In this document: positions 47,753-57,976 of the stretch, piece by piece
Layout of the letters: each line of letters opens with the position of its first letter
Numbering within the stretch: position 1 is the first letter of the stretch
NCBI RefSeq assembly: GCF_003696365.1
Contig: NZ_RFFM01000001.1
Span: forward strand, 124,001-188,000
Direction: 5' to 3'
DNA from: Stutzerimonas zhaodongensis
GTDB lineage: Bacteria > Pseudomonadota > Gammaproteobacteria > Pseudomonadales > Pseudomonadaceae
DNA: 64,000 nt
Notes under the pieces: model-generated
Databases searched by the model: none
What the model was told of the DNA's origin: nothing
Seen by the model: only the letters and a program-made list of their open reading frames with translations
Made by a program: the position numbers and the translations under genes

Positions 47753-48053
47753 CTGTCCTGGTGCGTGGGCTCGTTTTTGTGTTCCCCATGGCTGCAAGCG
47801 GCAGCTATGGCGAACGGTAGGGTGGGCTTCAGCCCACCAAGGGTGAGCGCAGGGGTGGACAGACGAGGCATAGGGCGATTGAGAGGCAAGCGGTGGGCTA
47901 AAGGCTACCTACGGTCTTCCCTTCATGCAGCGCAGCGAGAGACAACGAGCGGTTGATTCAGCCAGCGGGGCGGGGGCCGTGGAACGCGCCTGTGTCCGGA
48001 TGCGGCCGCATGATGGCCGCCCATGCGCAGCCATCATAGGGTTGAGAGGTGAG
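47753..48053. other. argA-gshA convergent intergenic region
   Basis: 301 bases with no gene. It holds a BIME-like REP pair (47817-47912), a 12-base palindrome ATGCGGCCGCAT (48000-48011) and an 8-bp stem ATGATGGC/GCCATCAT (48010-48017 with 48030-48037) just past the gshA stop; neither hairpin has a T run. Confidence 0.75.
47817..47912. repeat. BIME-like pair of REP palindromes, copy 2
   Basis: The 22 bases at 47817-47838 are identical to those at 41501-41522. A partly matching unit in inverse orientation lies at 47892-47912; read on the minus strand it begins GTAGGTAGCC and ends TTTAGCCCACC. The space between them differs from copy 1 in sequence and length. Confidence 0.75.
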
Positions 48054-49643
48054 CTAGACGGGGGTGAGGGTAGTCAGGCTGCGCTGATAGTCTTCGACGA
48101 AACTGTCGAAATCCAGCGTGTCTTCGGCTTCCATGGCGGCTTGCTGCGCCAGGGATTGCTGGGCGGTCTGATCGAACCAGGTCATATCCGCTGTGGGCAA
48201 AGGTTGGTCGCGGAAATGCTCGGCATGCAGATGCGTCTGGCGCAGCGCGAACTGGCTGAAACTTTCGCCGTTGCGACGAAGCGTTTCAAGCACCTGCGCA
48301 GACGGCGTCAGGCTGCTGTCGGCCACTTTCGCCTGTTGTGCCGCTAGCGCCTGAGCATGCGCCTCGCCGCCCTGACTGCGGTCGAGTAGCGCGGCGATAG
48401 TGCCTATTTCCGCGAGCAGCTGGCCTGCCCATTCCTGAAGACTGATGGCCTCACCACCGCGCCGTAATTCCAGACCAGGCTTGCGGCCCTCCTTGACCAC
48501 CTTGAGGAAGTTTTCATTGCTGGCGCGGCATTCGCCGTCGACCAGGCAAGGACTGTCCTGCAAGGTACAGAACAGCAGGAAGGCATCGAGGAAGCGAGCT
48601 TCCTGAAGGTCGATACCCAGCGGCAGGAAGGGATTGATGTCCAGACAACGCACTTCGATGTACTGGATGCCGCGCGCGCGCAGGGCGTGCAGCGGTCGTT
48701 CTCCGGTTCCAGTGACGCGCTTGGGGCGGATGTTCGAGTAGTACTCGTTCTCGATCTGCAGCACGTTGGTGTTGAGTTGTTGCCAGTTGCCGTCGGCGTC
48801 CTTGGTGCCTAGCGCCGCATACTCGGGGTAAGGCGTGGACACCGCCTTGTGCAGGCTGGTGGTGTAACTCGCCAGATCGTCATAGCACGGGGTGAGCCCG
48901 GCCTGTGCGTTGCTCTGGTAGCCCAGATCGCTCATGCGCAGGCTGGTGGCGTAGGGCAGGTAAAGGGTGTCGTCGTCGAGCTGTTCGAGCTGGTGCGAAC
49001 GGCCGCGCATGAAGCTCGCGTCCAGGGCGGGCGAGGCGCCGAACAGATACATCAACAGCCAGCTGTAGCGGCGGAAGTTGCGGATCAGCGCAATGTAGCG
49101 CGAGGACTGGAAGTCCTGTGCCGACCGCTGGTCGCCTTCGTCTGCCTGCAATGTGGCCCACAGTGCCTCGGGCAACGAGAAGTTGTAATGGATGCCGGCA
49201 ATGCACTGCATCGTCTTGCCGTAGCGCAGGGCAAGTCCCTGGCGATAAACATACTTGAGTCGGCCGATGTTGGAGCTGCCGTATTCGGCGATCGGGATCT
49301 GCGGCTCTTCCGGCAGCTCACCAGGCATCGACGGGCTCCAGAGATATTCATCGCCCAGCTTGCTGTAGGTGTAACGGTGGATGGCGTCGAGCTCGGCCAG
49401 TGTCTTGGTGGGATCGGTTTCGGTGCCAGTGATGAACTCCAGCAGCGCTTCGGAATAATCGGTGGTGATCTTCGGATGAGTCAACGCCGAGCCCAGCGCC
49501 CGCGGGTGCGGCGTCATGGCCAGTCGACCATCGTTGTCGACACGCAGGCACTCGCGCTCGATCCCATGCAGGCATTGCGAGAGCAGCGACAGGTTGTGGT
49601 GCTCGGCCAGCAACGCCAGGCGGTGGGAGAGAAGATCGCTCAA
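48054..49643 (-). CDS. gshA: Glutamate-cysteine ligase GshA
   Basis: A 529-residue gamma-glutamylcysteine synthetase (proteobacterial type 1), the first step of glutathione synthesis. Family landmarks are [60 protein letters not shown] and [18 protein letters not shown]. It starts with TTG at 49643, with AAGGAA upstream; the N-terminus ([12 protein letters not shown]) agrees with other pseudomonad GshA, so the TTG is likely real and may keep expression low. Length is normal (about 520-530). It converges on argA. Confidence 0.95.
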   Translation of the reverse strand: MSDLLSHRLALLAEHHNLSLLSQCLHGIERECLRVDNDGRLAMTPHPRALGSALTHPKITTDYSEALLEFITGTETDPTKTLAELDAIHRYTYSKLGDEYLWSPSMPGELPEEPQIPIAEYGSSNIGRLKYVYRQGLALRYGKTMQCIAGIHYNFSLPEALWATLQADEGDQRSAQDFQSSRYIALIRNFRRYSWLLMYLFGASPALDASFMRGRSHQLEQLDDDTLYLPYATSLRMSDLGYQSNAQAGLTPCYDDLASYTTSLHKAVSTPYPEYAALGTKDADGNWQQLNTNVLQIENEYYSNIRPKRVTGTGERPLHALRARGIQYIEVRCLDINPFLPLGIDLQEARFLDAFLLFCTLQDSPCLVDGECRASNENFLKVVKEGRKPGLELRRGGEAISLQEWAGQLLAEIGTIAALLDRSQGGEAHAQALAAQQAKVADSSLTPSAQVLETLRRNGESFSQFALRQTHLHAEHFRDQPLPTADMTWFDQTAQQSLAQQAAMEAEDTLDFDSFVEDYQRSLTTLTPV

Positions 49644-49773
49644 TTGGGAATTCCTTCACGCATCAATCGGCACAATATGGGGGTGGATCGAACGCTCTAC
49701 AAGAGGCCGTCAGCGTTGGACCGCGCACCGCTGCGGAGCGTTTCCAGCGAGCCCCCACCTGCGGCCAGATGAC

Positions 49774-50160
49774 TCACATGACCGAGAAGGTCGCCTGGGC
49801 TTTGGCGACCAGCTTTTCGCCCTGGTGGACTTCGGCTTCGAGCACCTGGGTGCGTCGACCGCCGTGCACCACCCAGGCGCGGCAGGTCAGCTCGCCTTCG
49901 GTGACCGGTCGAATGTAGTTGACCTTGCACTCGAGGGTCACGCTGTTGGGCTCGCCGCCGTTGAGGCTGTGGCTGGCCTGGCCCATTGCGGTATCGATCA
50001 GCGAAAACAGCGCGCCGCCGTGAAGCTTGCCGTGCAGGTTGCGCAAGCCGTCGTGCATCTCGAGACGCAGCAGCGCTTCGCCATTCTCGGCCTTGAGAAT
50101 CTCAAGGCCCAGCAAGCGCCCGAAGGCGCTGCTGCTTCCCACTGATTCGGCTTCGCGCAC
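49774..50160 (-). CDS. PaaI-family hotdog thioesterase
   Basis: A 128-residue single hotdog-fold protein that should hydrolyse acyl-CoA thioesters in the cytoplasm. The active-site loop NLHGKLHGGALFSLIDTAMGQA has the family's HGG and the acidic Asp of the PaaI type. VTLECKVNYIRPVTEGELTC and EAEVHQGEKLVAKAQATF complete the fold. The start is GTG at 50160, one base past the tex stop, so it is probably translated from the tex message. The natural substrate is unknown. Confidence 0.88.
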   Translation of the reverse strand: MREAESVGSSSAFGRLLGLEILKAENGEALLRLEMHDGLRNLHGKLHGGALFSLIDTAMGQASHSLNGGEPNSVTLECKVNYIRPVTEGELTCRAWVVHGGRRTQVLEAEVHQGEKLVAKAQATFSVM

Positions 50161-50161
50161 C

Positions 50162-52483
50162 TTATTTCCTCAGGTTCTTGGCGTTGGCAAACAGCGCGGC
50201 CATGGCGTTGTTGGCGGGTGCCGGCTTGGTTTCGGGCTTGGCCGGAGTGCGCTCGCCGCGGCCCTGGCCGCTGCGGTTGTTGCCGCCACCGCGCATGCTC
50301 TCCGCCTTTTCGCCGGGTGTGTCGCTCATGCGCATGGACAGGCCAACGCGCTTGCGCGGTATGTCCACTTCCATGACCTTGACCTTGACGATGTCGCCTG
50401 CCTTGACCACCTCGTAGGGATCCTTGACGAATTTCTCCGACAGCGCCGAGATATGCACCAGGCCGTCCTGATGCACGCCGATATCGACGAAGGCACCGAA
50501 GTTGGTGACGTTGGTCACCACGCCTTCGAGCACCATGCCGGGGGTCAGGTCACTGAGTTTCTCCACGCCGTCCTGGAACTCGGCCGTCTTGAATTCGGGG
50601 CGTGGGTCGCGTCCGGGCTTTTCCAGCTCCTGCAGGATGTCGCTGACGGTGACCAGGCCGAAGCCCTCATCGGTGAATTGCTTGGGGTCCAGGCGCTTGA
50701 GAAAGGCGGAATCGCCGATCAGCGAGCGGATATCGCGGCCGGTGTCCTGGGCGATGCGCTTGACCAGCGGATAGGTCTCAGGGTGCACCGCCGAGGCGTC
50801 CAGCGGGTTATCGCCATTCATCACGCGAAGGAAGCCAGCGGCCTGCTCGAAGGTCTTGTCGCCCAGGCGCGGCACCTTCTTCAACTCGTTACGCGTCTTG
50901 AACGCGCCGTTGGCGTCGCGGTAGGTGACGATGTTCTGCGCCAGCGTGGTGTTCAAACCGGAAATGCGCGCCAGCAGTGCGACCGAGGCGGTATTGACGT
51001 CGACGCCAACGGCGTTCACGCAGTCCTCGACCACCGCATCCAGCGAGCGCGCCAGTTTCAGCTGGGAAACATCGTGCTGGTACTGGCCGACACCGATGGC
51101 CTTGGGCTCGATCTTCACCAGTTCGGCCAGTGGGTCCTGCAGGCGGCGGGCGATGGACACCGCGCCACGGATCGATACGTCCAGATCCGGGAATTCCTTG
51201 GCTGCCAGCTCCGAGGCCGAGTACACGGATGCGCCGGCTTCGGACACCATCACCTTGGTCAGCTTGAGCCCCGGCACCTGCTTGATCAGATCGGCGGCGA
51301 GCTTGTCTGTCTCGCGGCTGGCGGTGCCATTGCCGATGGCGATCAGGTCAACGGCATGTTTGGCGCAGAGCTTTGCCAGCACTGCCAGGGTGCCGTCCCA
51401 GTCGTTACGCGGTGCGTGCGGATATACCGTGGCGGTGTCCAGCAGTTTGCCGGTGGCATCGACCACCGCGACTTTGCAACCGGTACGCAGCCCCGGGTCC
51501 AGGCCCAGAGTGGCACGCGGGCCGGCCGGAGCGGCCAGCAGCAGGTCATGCATGTTACGCGCGAATACACCGATCGCATCGTCCTCGGCTTTTTCACGCA
51601 GCTCACCGAGCAGATCGGTCTCCAGATGGGTGTAGAGCTTGACTTTCCAGGTCCAGCGCACCACTTCGCTCAGCCACTTGTCCGCTGCACGACCGCGGTT
51701 GGAAATACCGAAGCGCTCGCCGATCATCACTTCGCCTGGGTGCATGGTGCCGGGCGCTTCGTCTCCCACTTTCAGGCTGACACTGAGCACGCCTTCGTTG
51801 CGCCCGCGGAAGATCGCCAGCGCACGGTGAGAAGGCGCATTCCTGAACGGTTCGTCGTGCTCGAAGTAATCGCTGAACTTGGCGCCTTCATTCTCCTTGC
51901 CCGGTACTACGCGCGCACTCAGGGTCGCGTTCTGGCTGAGGAAGTCGCGCAGCTTGGCCAGCAGGTTGGCGTCTTCGGCGAAGCGCTCCATGAGGATGTA
52001 CTTGGCGCCCTCGAGCACCGCCTTGACGTCGGCGAAGCCCTTTTCGGCATCGACAAAACGCGCGGCCTCGCTTTCTGGGTTGAGCTCGGGATCGGCAAAG
52101 ATCGCGTCAGCCAGCTCGCCAAGGCCGGCTTCCAGGGCGATCTGGCCCTTGGTGCGGCGCTTCTGCTTATAGGGCAGGTAGAGGTCTTCGAGACGGGTCT
52201 TGGTATCGGCGAGGTCGATCTCGCGCTTCAGCTCGGGTGTGAGCTTGCCCTGTTCCTCGATGCTGGAAAGGATCGAGGCGCGGCGGTCGTCCAGCTCGCG
52301 CATGTAGCGCAGACGCTCTTCGAGCAGACGCAGCTGGGTGTCATCAAGGCTACCAGTGACTTCCTTGCGGTAACGGGCGATGAAGGGAACGGTGGAGCCT
52401 TCGTCGAGCAGCGCCACTGTGGCGGCAACCTGTTGCGGGCGCACGCCCAATTCGGCGGCGATGCGGGAGTTGATGCTGTCCAT
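50162..52483 (-). CDS. tex: Transcription accessory protein Tex
   Basis: A 773-residue nucleic-acid-binding protein. Order: N-terminal helical domain with helix-turn-helix ([24 protein letters not shown]); central YqgF/RNase H-like domain (about 325-455, [20 protein letters not shown]); helix-hairpin-helix repeats (about 490-565); and a C-terminal S1 domain (about 640-715, [20 protein letters not shown]). The tail is basic and Pro/Gly-rich. Tex is conserved and affects transcription and toxin expression in some species; its exact reaction is unsettled. The start at 52483 (MDSINSR) has AGGTAGG upstream; the longer frame is not conserved. Confidence 0.95.
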   Translation of the reverse strand: MDSINSRIAAELGVRPQQVAATVALLDEGSTVPFIARYRKEVTGSLDDTQLRLLEERLRYMRELDDRRASILSSIEEQGKLTPELKREIDLADTKTRLEDLYLPYKQKRRTKGQIALEAGLGELADAIFADPELNPESEAARFVDAEKGFADVKAVLEGAKYILMERFAEDANLLAKLRDFLSQNATLSARVVPGKENEGAKFSDYFEHDEPFRNAPSHRALAIFRGRNEGVLSVSLKVGDEAPGTMHPGEVMIGERFGISNRGRAADKWLSEVVRWTWKVKLYTHLETDLLGELREKAEDDAIGVFARNMHDLLLAAPAGPRATLGLDPGLRTGCKVAVVDATGKLLDTATVYPHAPRNDWDGTLAVLAKLCAKHAVDLIAIGNGTASRETDKLAADLIKQVPGLKLTKVMVSEAGASVYSASELAAKEFPDLDVSIRGAVSIARRLQDPLAELVKIEPKAIGVGQYQHDVSQLKLARSLDAVVEDCVNAVGVDVNTASVALLARISGLNTTLAQNIVTYRDANGAFKTRNELKKVPRLGDKTFEQAAGFLRVMNGDNPLDASAVHPETYPLVKRIAQDTGRDIRSLIGDSAFLKRLDPKQFTDEGFGLVTVSDILQELEKPGRDPRPEFKTAEFQDGVEKLSDLTPGMVLEGVVTNVTNFGAFVDIGVHQDGLVHISALSEKFVKDPYEVVKAGDIVKVKVMEVDIPRKRVGLSMRMSDTPGEKAESMRGGGNNRSGQGRGERTPAKPETKPAPANNAMAALFANAKNLRK

Positions 52484-52712
52484 GAACCTACCTGGGTCAG
52501 TCAAACCATGCAGGCCGTGCCTGCGCGAAAGGGCGCGATTATAAGGGCAGCAGAGCACTTGAGACCGCAAGCCGGACGAAAAACCCGAGCCTGTCGCACC
52601 GACTCATTCTTTCGGCCCTCGGCTTGGCACCGCAAAATCTGCTAACAATGGCTGTCAGTTGCCTTTACTTCACTGCGCGCATAATGCGCCGTCGATCATT
52701 CCGGGAGTTCTC

Positions 52713-53447
52713 ATGAGCAGCACCGCACCTGCCAACGAAGGCGAAAAGATCCTGATTGTTGACGATGACGCCCGTTTGCGGCGCTTGCTCGAGCGGTTTC
52801 TCGATGAGCAGGGCTACCGCGTCCGGACTGTGGAAAGTGCCGAACAGATGGACCGCCTGCTGAGCCGCGAGCTGTTTCATCTGGTGGTGCTGGACCTGAT
52901 GATGCCTGGCGAGGATGGCCTTTCCGCCTGTAACCGGCTGCGCACCGGCGGTAATCAGATACCGATCATCATGCTTACTGCCAAGGGTGACGAGGCTAGC
53001 CGCATCCACGGGCTGGAGCAGGGCGCCGATGATTATCTGGCCAAACCCTTCAACCCGCGCGAGTTGCTGGCGCGTATTCGTGCGGTCCTGCGCCGCCAGG
53101 CCCCGCAGGTGCCGGGTGCGCCGGGCAGCGAAGACGAGACCGTCAGCTTCGGTGACTACGAGCTGTTCCTCGGCACCCGGGAGCTGAAGAAGGGCGATCA
53201 GGTGCACATGCTCACCACGGGTGAGTTCGCCGTGCTCAAGGCGCTGGTGCAGCACGCACGCGAGCCGCTCACCCGAGACAAGCTGATGAATCTGGCCCGT
53301 GGGCGCGAGTGGGACGCGCTGGAGCGTTCCATTGACGTGCAGATTTCCCGCCTGCGCCGTCTGATCGAGCCGGACCCGTCCAAGCCCCGCTATATCCAGA
53401 CCGTCTGGGGTGTTGGCTATGTGTTCGTACCGGACGGCAACAAGTAA
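52713..53447 (+). CDS. ompR: Response regulator OmpR (AmgR type)
   Basis: A 244-residue OmpR/PhoB-class regulator. The receiver domain has the acidic pocket VDDD at 17-19 and phosphoacceptor Asp61 (LVVLDLMMPGEDG), with Lys in DDYLAKPFN. The winged-helix DNA-binding domain has LTTGEFAVLKALVQHAREPL and SIDVQISRLRRLIEPDPSKP. The P. aeruginosa ortholog at the same locus, AmgR, controls envelope stress and aminoglycoside tolerance; the same role is inferred here. The ATG at 52713 is preceded by GGGAG. It leads into envZ 102 bases later. Confidence 0.95.
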   Translation: MSSTAPANEGEKILIVDDDARLRRLLERFLDEQGYRVRTVESAEQMDRLLSRELFHLVVLDLMMPGEDGLSACNRLRTGGNQIPIIMLTAKGDEASRIHGLEQGADDYLAKPFNPRELLARIRAVLRRQAPQVPGAPGSEDETVSFGDYELFLGTRELKKGDQVHMLTTGEFAVLKALVQHAREPLTRDKLMNLARGREWDALERSIDVQISRLRRLIEPDPSKPRYIQTVWGVGYVFVPDGNK

Positions 53448-53549
53448 CCCGCCGCTGCTTCGTGGCGGACGGCTTGCCGTTCGCCCTTTTCACTAATCGG
53501 TCCGTGACCTGGGCCGCTCGATAATCGGCATTCTCGCCGTGGCTGCTCT

Positions 53550-54884
53550 ATGAAAGCCCCGCTCTGGTTTCCGCAAAGCTTCTTCGCCCGCACCCTCTGG
53601 ATGGTGCTGATCGTCGTCTTGTTCTCCAAGGTACTGATGCTGGTCTACCTGATGATGAACGAGGACGTCATGGTCGATCGTCAGTACAGCCACGGCGCGG
53701 CCCTTACCCTGCGAGCCTACTGGGCAGCGGACGAGCAGAATCGCGAGCGTATCGCCAAGGCTGCCGGGGTGCAGCGCGTGAGCGCGGAGGATGTGCCGCC
53801 GAGCGAATATCACTGGCCTTACACGGAGATCTTCCAGCGGCAGATGCAGACGGAACTCGGTGAAGGTACGGAGGTGCGGGTTCGTATCCAGCCTGATACG
53901 GCGATCTGGGTCCGCGCGCCGAGCCTCGGGCCTGACTGGTTGCAGGTGCCATTGTATGCCTACCCGCTGCGTGGCCAGCGGATCTGGAGCGTGCTCGGCT
54001 GGTTTCTCGGCATTGGCCTTCTTTCCACGGCGGCGGCGTGGATCTTTGTCAGTCAGCTCAACCTGCCGCTCAAGCGTTTGGTCTATGCGGCGCGGCAGAT
54101 CGGCAAAGGTCGTAGCGTGCGGCTTCCCATCAGCGACACGCCGAGCGAGATGACCGAGGTCTACCGTGCCTTCAACCAGATGGCCGAGGATGTCGAACAG
54201 GCGGGGCGCGAACGTGAGTTGATGCTGGCAGGCGTGTCCCACGACCTGCGCACGCCACTGACGCGTCTGCGGTTGTCGCTCGAACTGATGTCCAGCGATG
54301 CCGAGCTCACCGAAGACATGGTTCGTGACATCGAGGACATGAACGCTATCCTCGATCAGTTTCTCGCCTTTGTTCGCGACGGCAGCGACGAGCCGGTGGA
54401 GAGCGTAGACCTGGGCGAGCTGGTCCGTGAAGTGGTGGCGCCCTACAACCAGTACGGTGAAAGCGTCCGGCTGTGCGTTGAACCAATGCCGCAACTGGCG
54501 CTGCGCCGGGTGTCTATCAAGCGTCTGCTGGTCAATCTGATCGAGAATGCGCTGCGCTATGGCGGGCATGGCGTTGAAGTTGCGGCCTATGTATCCGGTG
54601 ACAGCAGCGCACCCTATGTAGCGCTGAGTGTGCTTGACCGCGGTGCGGGGATCGATCCGAGTGAGCTGGGGGAGATATTCAATCCGTTCATTCGCGGCGA
54701 TCGCGCTCGCGGCGGGCAGGGTACTGGTCTGGGGCTGGCGATCGTCAAACGTATCGCTTCGCAGCACGGCGGGGCGGTCGAACTGCGAAATCGCGATGGC
54801 GGCGGGCTGGAGGCCAGGGTCAGTCTGCCGCTGGGACTTCTGCTGCCGCGTGCAGCGATGCAGCAGAACGGCACCAAAAACTGA
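53550..54884 (+). CDS. envZ: Sensor histidine kinase EnvZ (AmgS type)
   Basis: A 444-residue inner-membrane kinase. TM1 is at about 16-36, a periplasmic domain of about 110 residues follows, then TM2 at about 147-168. A HAMP domain (about 170-220) leads to a HisKA domain with His231 (MLAGVSHDLRTPLTRLRLS). The HATPase domain has LLVNLIENALRYGG, VLDRGAGIDP and GTGLGLAIVKRIA. It is the partner of the OmpR encoded just upstream. In P. aeruginosa AmgS senses membrane damage from mistranslated proteins; the same signal is inferred. Confidence 0.94.
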   Translation: MKAPLWFPQSFFARTLWMVLIVVLFSKVLMLVYLMMNEDVMVDRQYSHGAALTLRAYWAADEQNRERIAKAAGVQRVSAEDVPPSEYHWPYTEIFQRQMQTELGEGTEVRVRIQPDTAIWVRAPSLGPDWLQVPLYAYPLRGQRIWSVLGWFLGIGLLSTAAAWIFVSQLNLPLKRLVYAARQIGKGRSVRLPISDTPSEMTEVYRAFNQMAEDVEQAGRERELMLAGVSHDLRTPLTRLRLSLELMSSDAELTEDMVRDIEDMNAILDQFLAFVRDGSDEPVESVDLGELVREVVAPYNQYGESVRLCVEPMPQLALRRVSIKRLLVNLIENALRYGGHGVEVAAYVSGDSSAPYVALSVLDRGAGIDPSELGEIFNPFIRGDRARGGQGTGLGLAIVKRIASQHGGAVELRNRDGGGLEARVSLPLGLLLPRAAMQQNGTKN

Positions 54885-54927
54885 AAGAGGCGCTGCGCTC
54901 TTGGCCAATCACAGGACGGCCAGGCGG

Positions 54928-55833
54928 TCAGCCCTTGCCCTTGGTCCTGGTCAGGTGAGGGCCGGCGTTTTTCTCCAGATACTGGATGATCAGCCCGGCA
55001 ACATCCTTGCCGGTGGTTTCCTCGATGCCTGCCAAGCCCGGCGAGGAATTCACTTCCATCACCAGCGGACCGTGGTTGGAGCGCAAGATATCGACTCCGG
55101 CAACGCTCAGGCCCATCACCTTGGCAGCGCGGATGGCAGTCATGCGTTCTTCCGGGGTTATCTTGATCAGGCTGGCGGTGCCGCCGCGGTGCAGGTTGGA
55201 GCGGAATTCGCCTGGCTTGGCCTGGCGCTTCATGGCGGCGATGACCTTGTCACCGACGACAAAGCAGCGGATGTCCGCGCCGCCGGCTTCCTTGATGTAC
55301 TCCTGCACCATGATGTCCTGCTTGAGGCCCATGAATGCCTCGATTACCGATTCGGCAGCTGTTGCTGTTTCGCACATGACCACGCCGATTCCCTGGGTGC
55401 CTTCCAGCACCTTGATTACCAGTGGTGCACCGTTGACCATCTGGATCAGGTCGGCAATGTCGTCCGGCGAGTGAGCAAAGCCGGTCACCGGCAGGCCGAT
55501 GCCACGGCGAGACAGAAGCTGCAGCGAGCGCAACTTGTCACGTGAGCGAGCGATCGCCACCGATTCGTTGAGCGGGAAAACACCCTGCATCTCGAACTGG
55601 CGCAGCACGGCGCAGCCGTAAAAGGTGACCGAGGCGCCGATTCGCGGGATCACCGCGTCAAACCCCTCGAGTGGGCGACCGCGGTAGTGAATTTGAGGCT
55701 TGTGGCTGGCGATGTTCATGTACGCGCGCAGGGTATCGATTACCACGACCTCATGGCCGCGTTGCTGGCCGGCCTCCACCAGACGGCGGGTCGAATATAA
55801 ACGAGGGTTGCGCGACAGCACGGCGATTTTCAT
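54928..55833 (-). CDS. rimK: Ribosomal protein S6 glutamate ligase RimK
   Basis: A 301-residue ATP-grasp ligase that adds glutamates to the C-terminus of ribosomal protein S6. The N-terminal preATP-grasp domain begins [20 protein letters not shown]. The ATP-grasp core shows [38 protein letters not shown] and [18 protein letters not shown]. The start at 55833 overlaps the rimB stop by four bases; the longer frame runs into rimB. In P. fluorescens RimABK tunes the ribosome proteome and is affected by cyclic-di-GMP; here rimA is not recognisable. Confidence 0.95.
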   Translation of the reverse strand: MKIAVLSRNPRLYSTRRLVEAGQQRGHEVVVIDTLRAYMNIASHKPQIHYRGRPLEGFDAVIPRIGASVTFYGCAVLRQFEMQGVFPLNESVAIARSRDKLRSLQLLSRRGIGLPVTGFAHSPDDIADLIQMVNGAPLVIKVLEGTQGIGVVMCETATAAESVIEAFMGLKQDIMVQEYIKEAGGADIRCFVVGDKVIAAMKRQAKPGEFRSNLHRGGTASLIKITPEERMTAIRAAKVMGLSVAGVDILRSNHGPLVMEVNSSPGLAGIEETTGKDVAGLIIQYLEKNAGPHLTRTKGKG

Positions 55834-56297
55834 TGGGCACCGGGAGAGGTAAGGGTCTGGGGTTTTTCCTGCACGTAAGTGCGTGCAGGGTCGACCAGCC
55901 ATTTGCCGTCCATCAGGGCTTTTGACCCGAGCAGGAGGCGATAGCGCATGGTCTTGCGGCAGGTAAGGGTAAATTCCACGGGCCAAAGATGATCGCCCAG
56001 CGCGAGCAGCGTTCGGACCACGTAGCGAGTCTGCACGTGCCCGTTGGAGCTCTTTATTGTTTTGCGTGTGACCAGTGGCGCTTCGCAGCGATGGCGGCGC
56101 TGCACCAGAGTGCCCAGATGCGCAGTGAATCGAACCCAGCGCTTGCCGCCGCGCTCGAATTCACTGATGTCCGTCGCGTGCAGAGCCGACGTGCTGGCGC
56201 CGGTGTCGATTTTCGCGCGAAGACCGACCACGCCGAGCTCGGGCAAGGCGATCCATTCGCGCAAACCGATGATTGTCTGGAGGTCGGAATTGTTCAA
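55830..56297 (-). CDS. rimB: RimB retropepsin-like protease
   Basis: A 155-residue protein of the RimB/ATP-dependent zinc protease-like family with a retropepsin fold. The active-site motif is [13 protein letters not shown] (DTGA) near residue 29. A second conserved part is [27 protein letters not shown]. In P. fluorescens RimB trims glutamates from modified S6 and pairs with RimK. It is translationally coupled with rimK by a four-base overlap, in line with that role. There is no signal peptide. The upstream partner rimA is missing; hslR lies divergent instead. Confidence 0.88.
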   Translation of the reverse strand: MNNSDLQTIIGLREWIALPELGVVGLRAKIDTGASTSALHATDISEFERGGKRWVRFTAHLGTLVQRRHRCEAPLVTRKTIKSSNGHVQTRYVVRTLLALGDHLWPVEFTLTCRKTMRYRLLLGSKALMDGKWLVDPARTYVQEKPQTLTSPGAQ

Positions 56298-56395
56298 AAA
56301 GCGTACCCGGTAGATTTGCGCGCATTCTAGACAGGGCGAATGACAACCGCACCCGTCTTATGACCCTATGACAACGTAACGATAAACAGAGTTGA

Positions 56396-56794
56396 ATGAT
56401 GAGCGAGAAAGACGACGGCAAAGTCAGGTTGGACAAGTGGTTATGGGCCGCGCGCTTCTTCAAGACGCGGGCGTTGGCGAAGGCGGCCATCGAGGGCGGC
56501 AAGGTGCATTGTCGCGGCGAGCGGTGCAAGCCGGGCAAGGAGCCCAAGATTGGCGAAGAGCTGGTCATTCGGGCCGGTTTCGATGAGCGCACCGTGGTTA
56601 TCCAGGCGCTGTCGGCGGTACGCAAGGGCGCGCCGGAAGCACAGCTGCTCTATGCAGAAACCGCCGAAAGCCTGTCCCGGCGGGAAAATGCGGCGGCCAT
56701 GCGCAAGGCCGGCACGCTGGGCGTCGAAACCGACGGCAAGCCAAGCAAGAAGCAGCGCCGTGCATTGCAGCGCTTTCGCTCCGACGCCGGGTGA
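56396..56794 (+). CDS. hslR: Heat-shock RNA-binding protein Hsp15 (HslR)
   Basis: A 132-residue protein with an S4 RNA-binding domain at residues 8-65 (VRLDKWLWAARFFKTRALAKAAIEGGKV). The C-terminus is basic and disordered (KPSKKQRRALQRFRSDAG), as in E. coli Hsp15 (133 residues). Hsp15 rescues stalled 50S subunits carrying nascent chains after heat shock. Starts at 56396 and 56399 (two adjacent ATGs) are both possible. It is followed by hslO after about 130 bases, so the two form a heat-shock pair. Confidence 0.92.
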   Translation: MMSEKDDGKVRLDKWLWAARFFKTRALAKAAIEGGKVHCRGERCKPGKEPKIGEELVIRAGFDERTVVIQALSAVRKGAPEAQLLYAETAESLSRRENAAAMRKAGTLGVETDGKPSKKQRRALQRFRSDAG

Positions 56795-56922
56795 GGGTGG
56801 CGGTTGGACGGTCGCCACTTTCACCCTAGAATGCGGTCCCTTCTCTCAGGCACCGGCTGATACGCAGAGGCTCGCAGCTTCTCCCGTCTTCCAACCGTCC
56901 TGATCGCCAACCTGCTCTGGTC

Positions 56923-57822
56923 ATGCTCATGCTCGATTCCGATTACACCCAGCGTTTCCTTTTTGATGACACCGACGTGCGCGGCGAGTGGGTCGGGCTT
57001 GAACGCAGCTATGCCGAGGTGCTGGCCAAGCACAGCTACCCTGAGCCGGTCGCTCAGTTACTGGGCGAATTGCTGGCGGCAGCGGCGTTGCTGGTCGGCA
57101 CTCTGAAATTCGACGGTCTGATGGTTCTGCAGGCCCGATCGACCGGTGCGGTCCCGCTGCTGATGGTGGAATGCTCCAGTGATCGCGAAGTGCGAGGTAT
57201 CGCCCGCTATGACGAGTCGCTGCTGGCCCCAGGCGCGACCCTGTCAGAGCTGATGCCCGACGGCGTCCTGGCGATGACCATCGACCCAACCAACGGGCAG
57301 CGCTATCAGGGCATCGTCGCGCTGGACGGCGTGACGCTCGCGGACAGCCTCTCCAACTATTTCGCTTCCTCCGAGCAATTGCCGACGCGCTTCTGGCTCG
57401 CCGCCGATGGCCGTCGTGCCTGCGGCATGTTGCTGCAACAGCTGCCGGCCGATCGCATCCGCGACAGCGAAGAGCGTGAAGCCAGCTGGCAGCATCTGCG
57501 CACCCTGGCCGATACGCTGTCTGCCGAAGAATTACTCGGCCTCGACACACAGACGGTACTGCATCGCCTCTATCACGAAGAGCAGGTTCGCCTGTTCGAG
57601 CCGCGCTCGATCGTGTTCCGTTGCAGCTGCTCGCGCGAGCGCTCGGCCAACGCGGTGATCAGCCTCGGCCAGCAGGATGCCGAGCAGTTGCTGGCCGAGC
57701 AGGGCGGGGCCATCACTATCGATTGTCAGTTCTGCAACCATAGCTATCGCTTCGATGCAGCCGACATCGCCCAGCTGTTCGCCGGTGCTGGAACGGAAGG
57801 CCCTTCCGGCACCCGACATTAA
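56923..57822 (+). CDS. hslO: Redox-regulated chaperone Hsp33 (HslO)
   Basis: A 299-residue cytoplasmic holdase activated by oxidation. The N-terminal core starts [20 protein letters not shown] and has [18 protein letters not shown]. The C-terminal zinc switch has two pairs, [10 protein letters not shown] (CxC) and [12 protein letters not shown] (CxxC), whose oxidation releases zinc and turns on chaperone activity. The length matches E. coli Hsp33 (about 292). Two ATGs at 56923 and 56929 are possible. It is encoded after hslR and before pckA. Confidence 0.94.
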   Translation: MLMLDSDYTQRFLFDDTDVRGEWVGLERSYAEVLAKHSYPEPVAQLLGELLAAAALLVGTLKFDGLMVLQARSTGAVPLLMVECSSDREVRGIARYDESLLAPGATLSELMPDGVLAMTIDPTNGQRYQGIVALDGVTLADSLSNYFASSEQLPTRFWLAADGRRACGMLLQQLPADRIRDSEEREASWQHLRTLADTLSAEELLGLDTQTVLHRLYHEEQVRLFEPRSIVFRCSCSRERSANAVISLGQQDAEQLLAEQGGAITIDCQFCNHSYRFDAADIAQLFAGAGTEGPSGTRH

Positions 57823-57912
57823 AAGGGAGGGGGCGTAGAACCTTTTCGCCATTACGCCCTCATACCCAGCGCAGCGTCATTTCTGTCATAATCGCGCGCA
57901 CTTTTTTTCGGT

Positions 57913-57936
57913 GTAGTCCACTGTTCCGTGGGCTAC
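57913..57936 (+). promoter_or_regulatory. Hairpin in the pckA leader
   Basis: GTAGTCCAC pairs with GTGGGCTAC (one T-G pair) around a TTCC-type six-base loop, 41 bases before the pckA start. A second small hairpin, CGGCC-CAG-GGCCG (57953-57965), lies between it and the start, whose ribosome site is weak. This looks like a structured leader that may control translation; no known riboswitch class is recognised. Confidence 0.5.
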
Positions 57937-57976
57937 AACAGCATGGAGGATTCGGCCCAGGGCCGACGGGAAACTC

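Noticed and set aside
50027..52645. 872-codon open frame antisense to tex
   Set aside because: It is an antisense shadow of a fully conserved gene in high-GC DNA; composition is biased to His, Gln and Leu with no recognisable fold.
53493..54908. 471-codon open frame antisense to envZ
   Set aside because: EnvZ has complete kinase boxes in the right frame; the antisense frame shows only the bias expected of the opposite strand.
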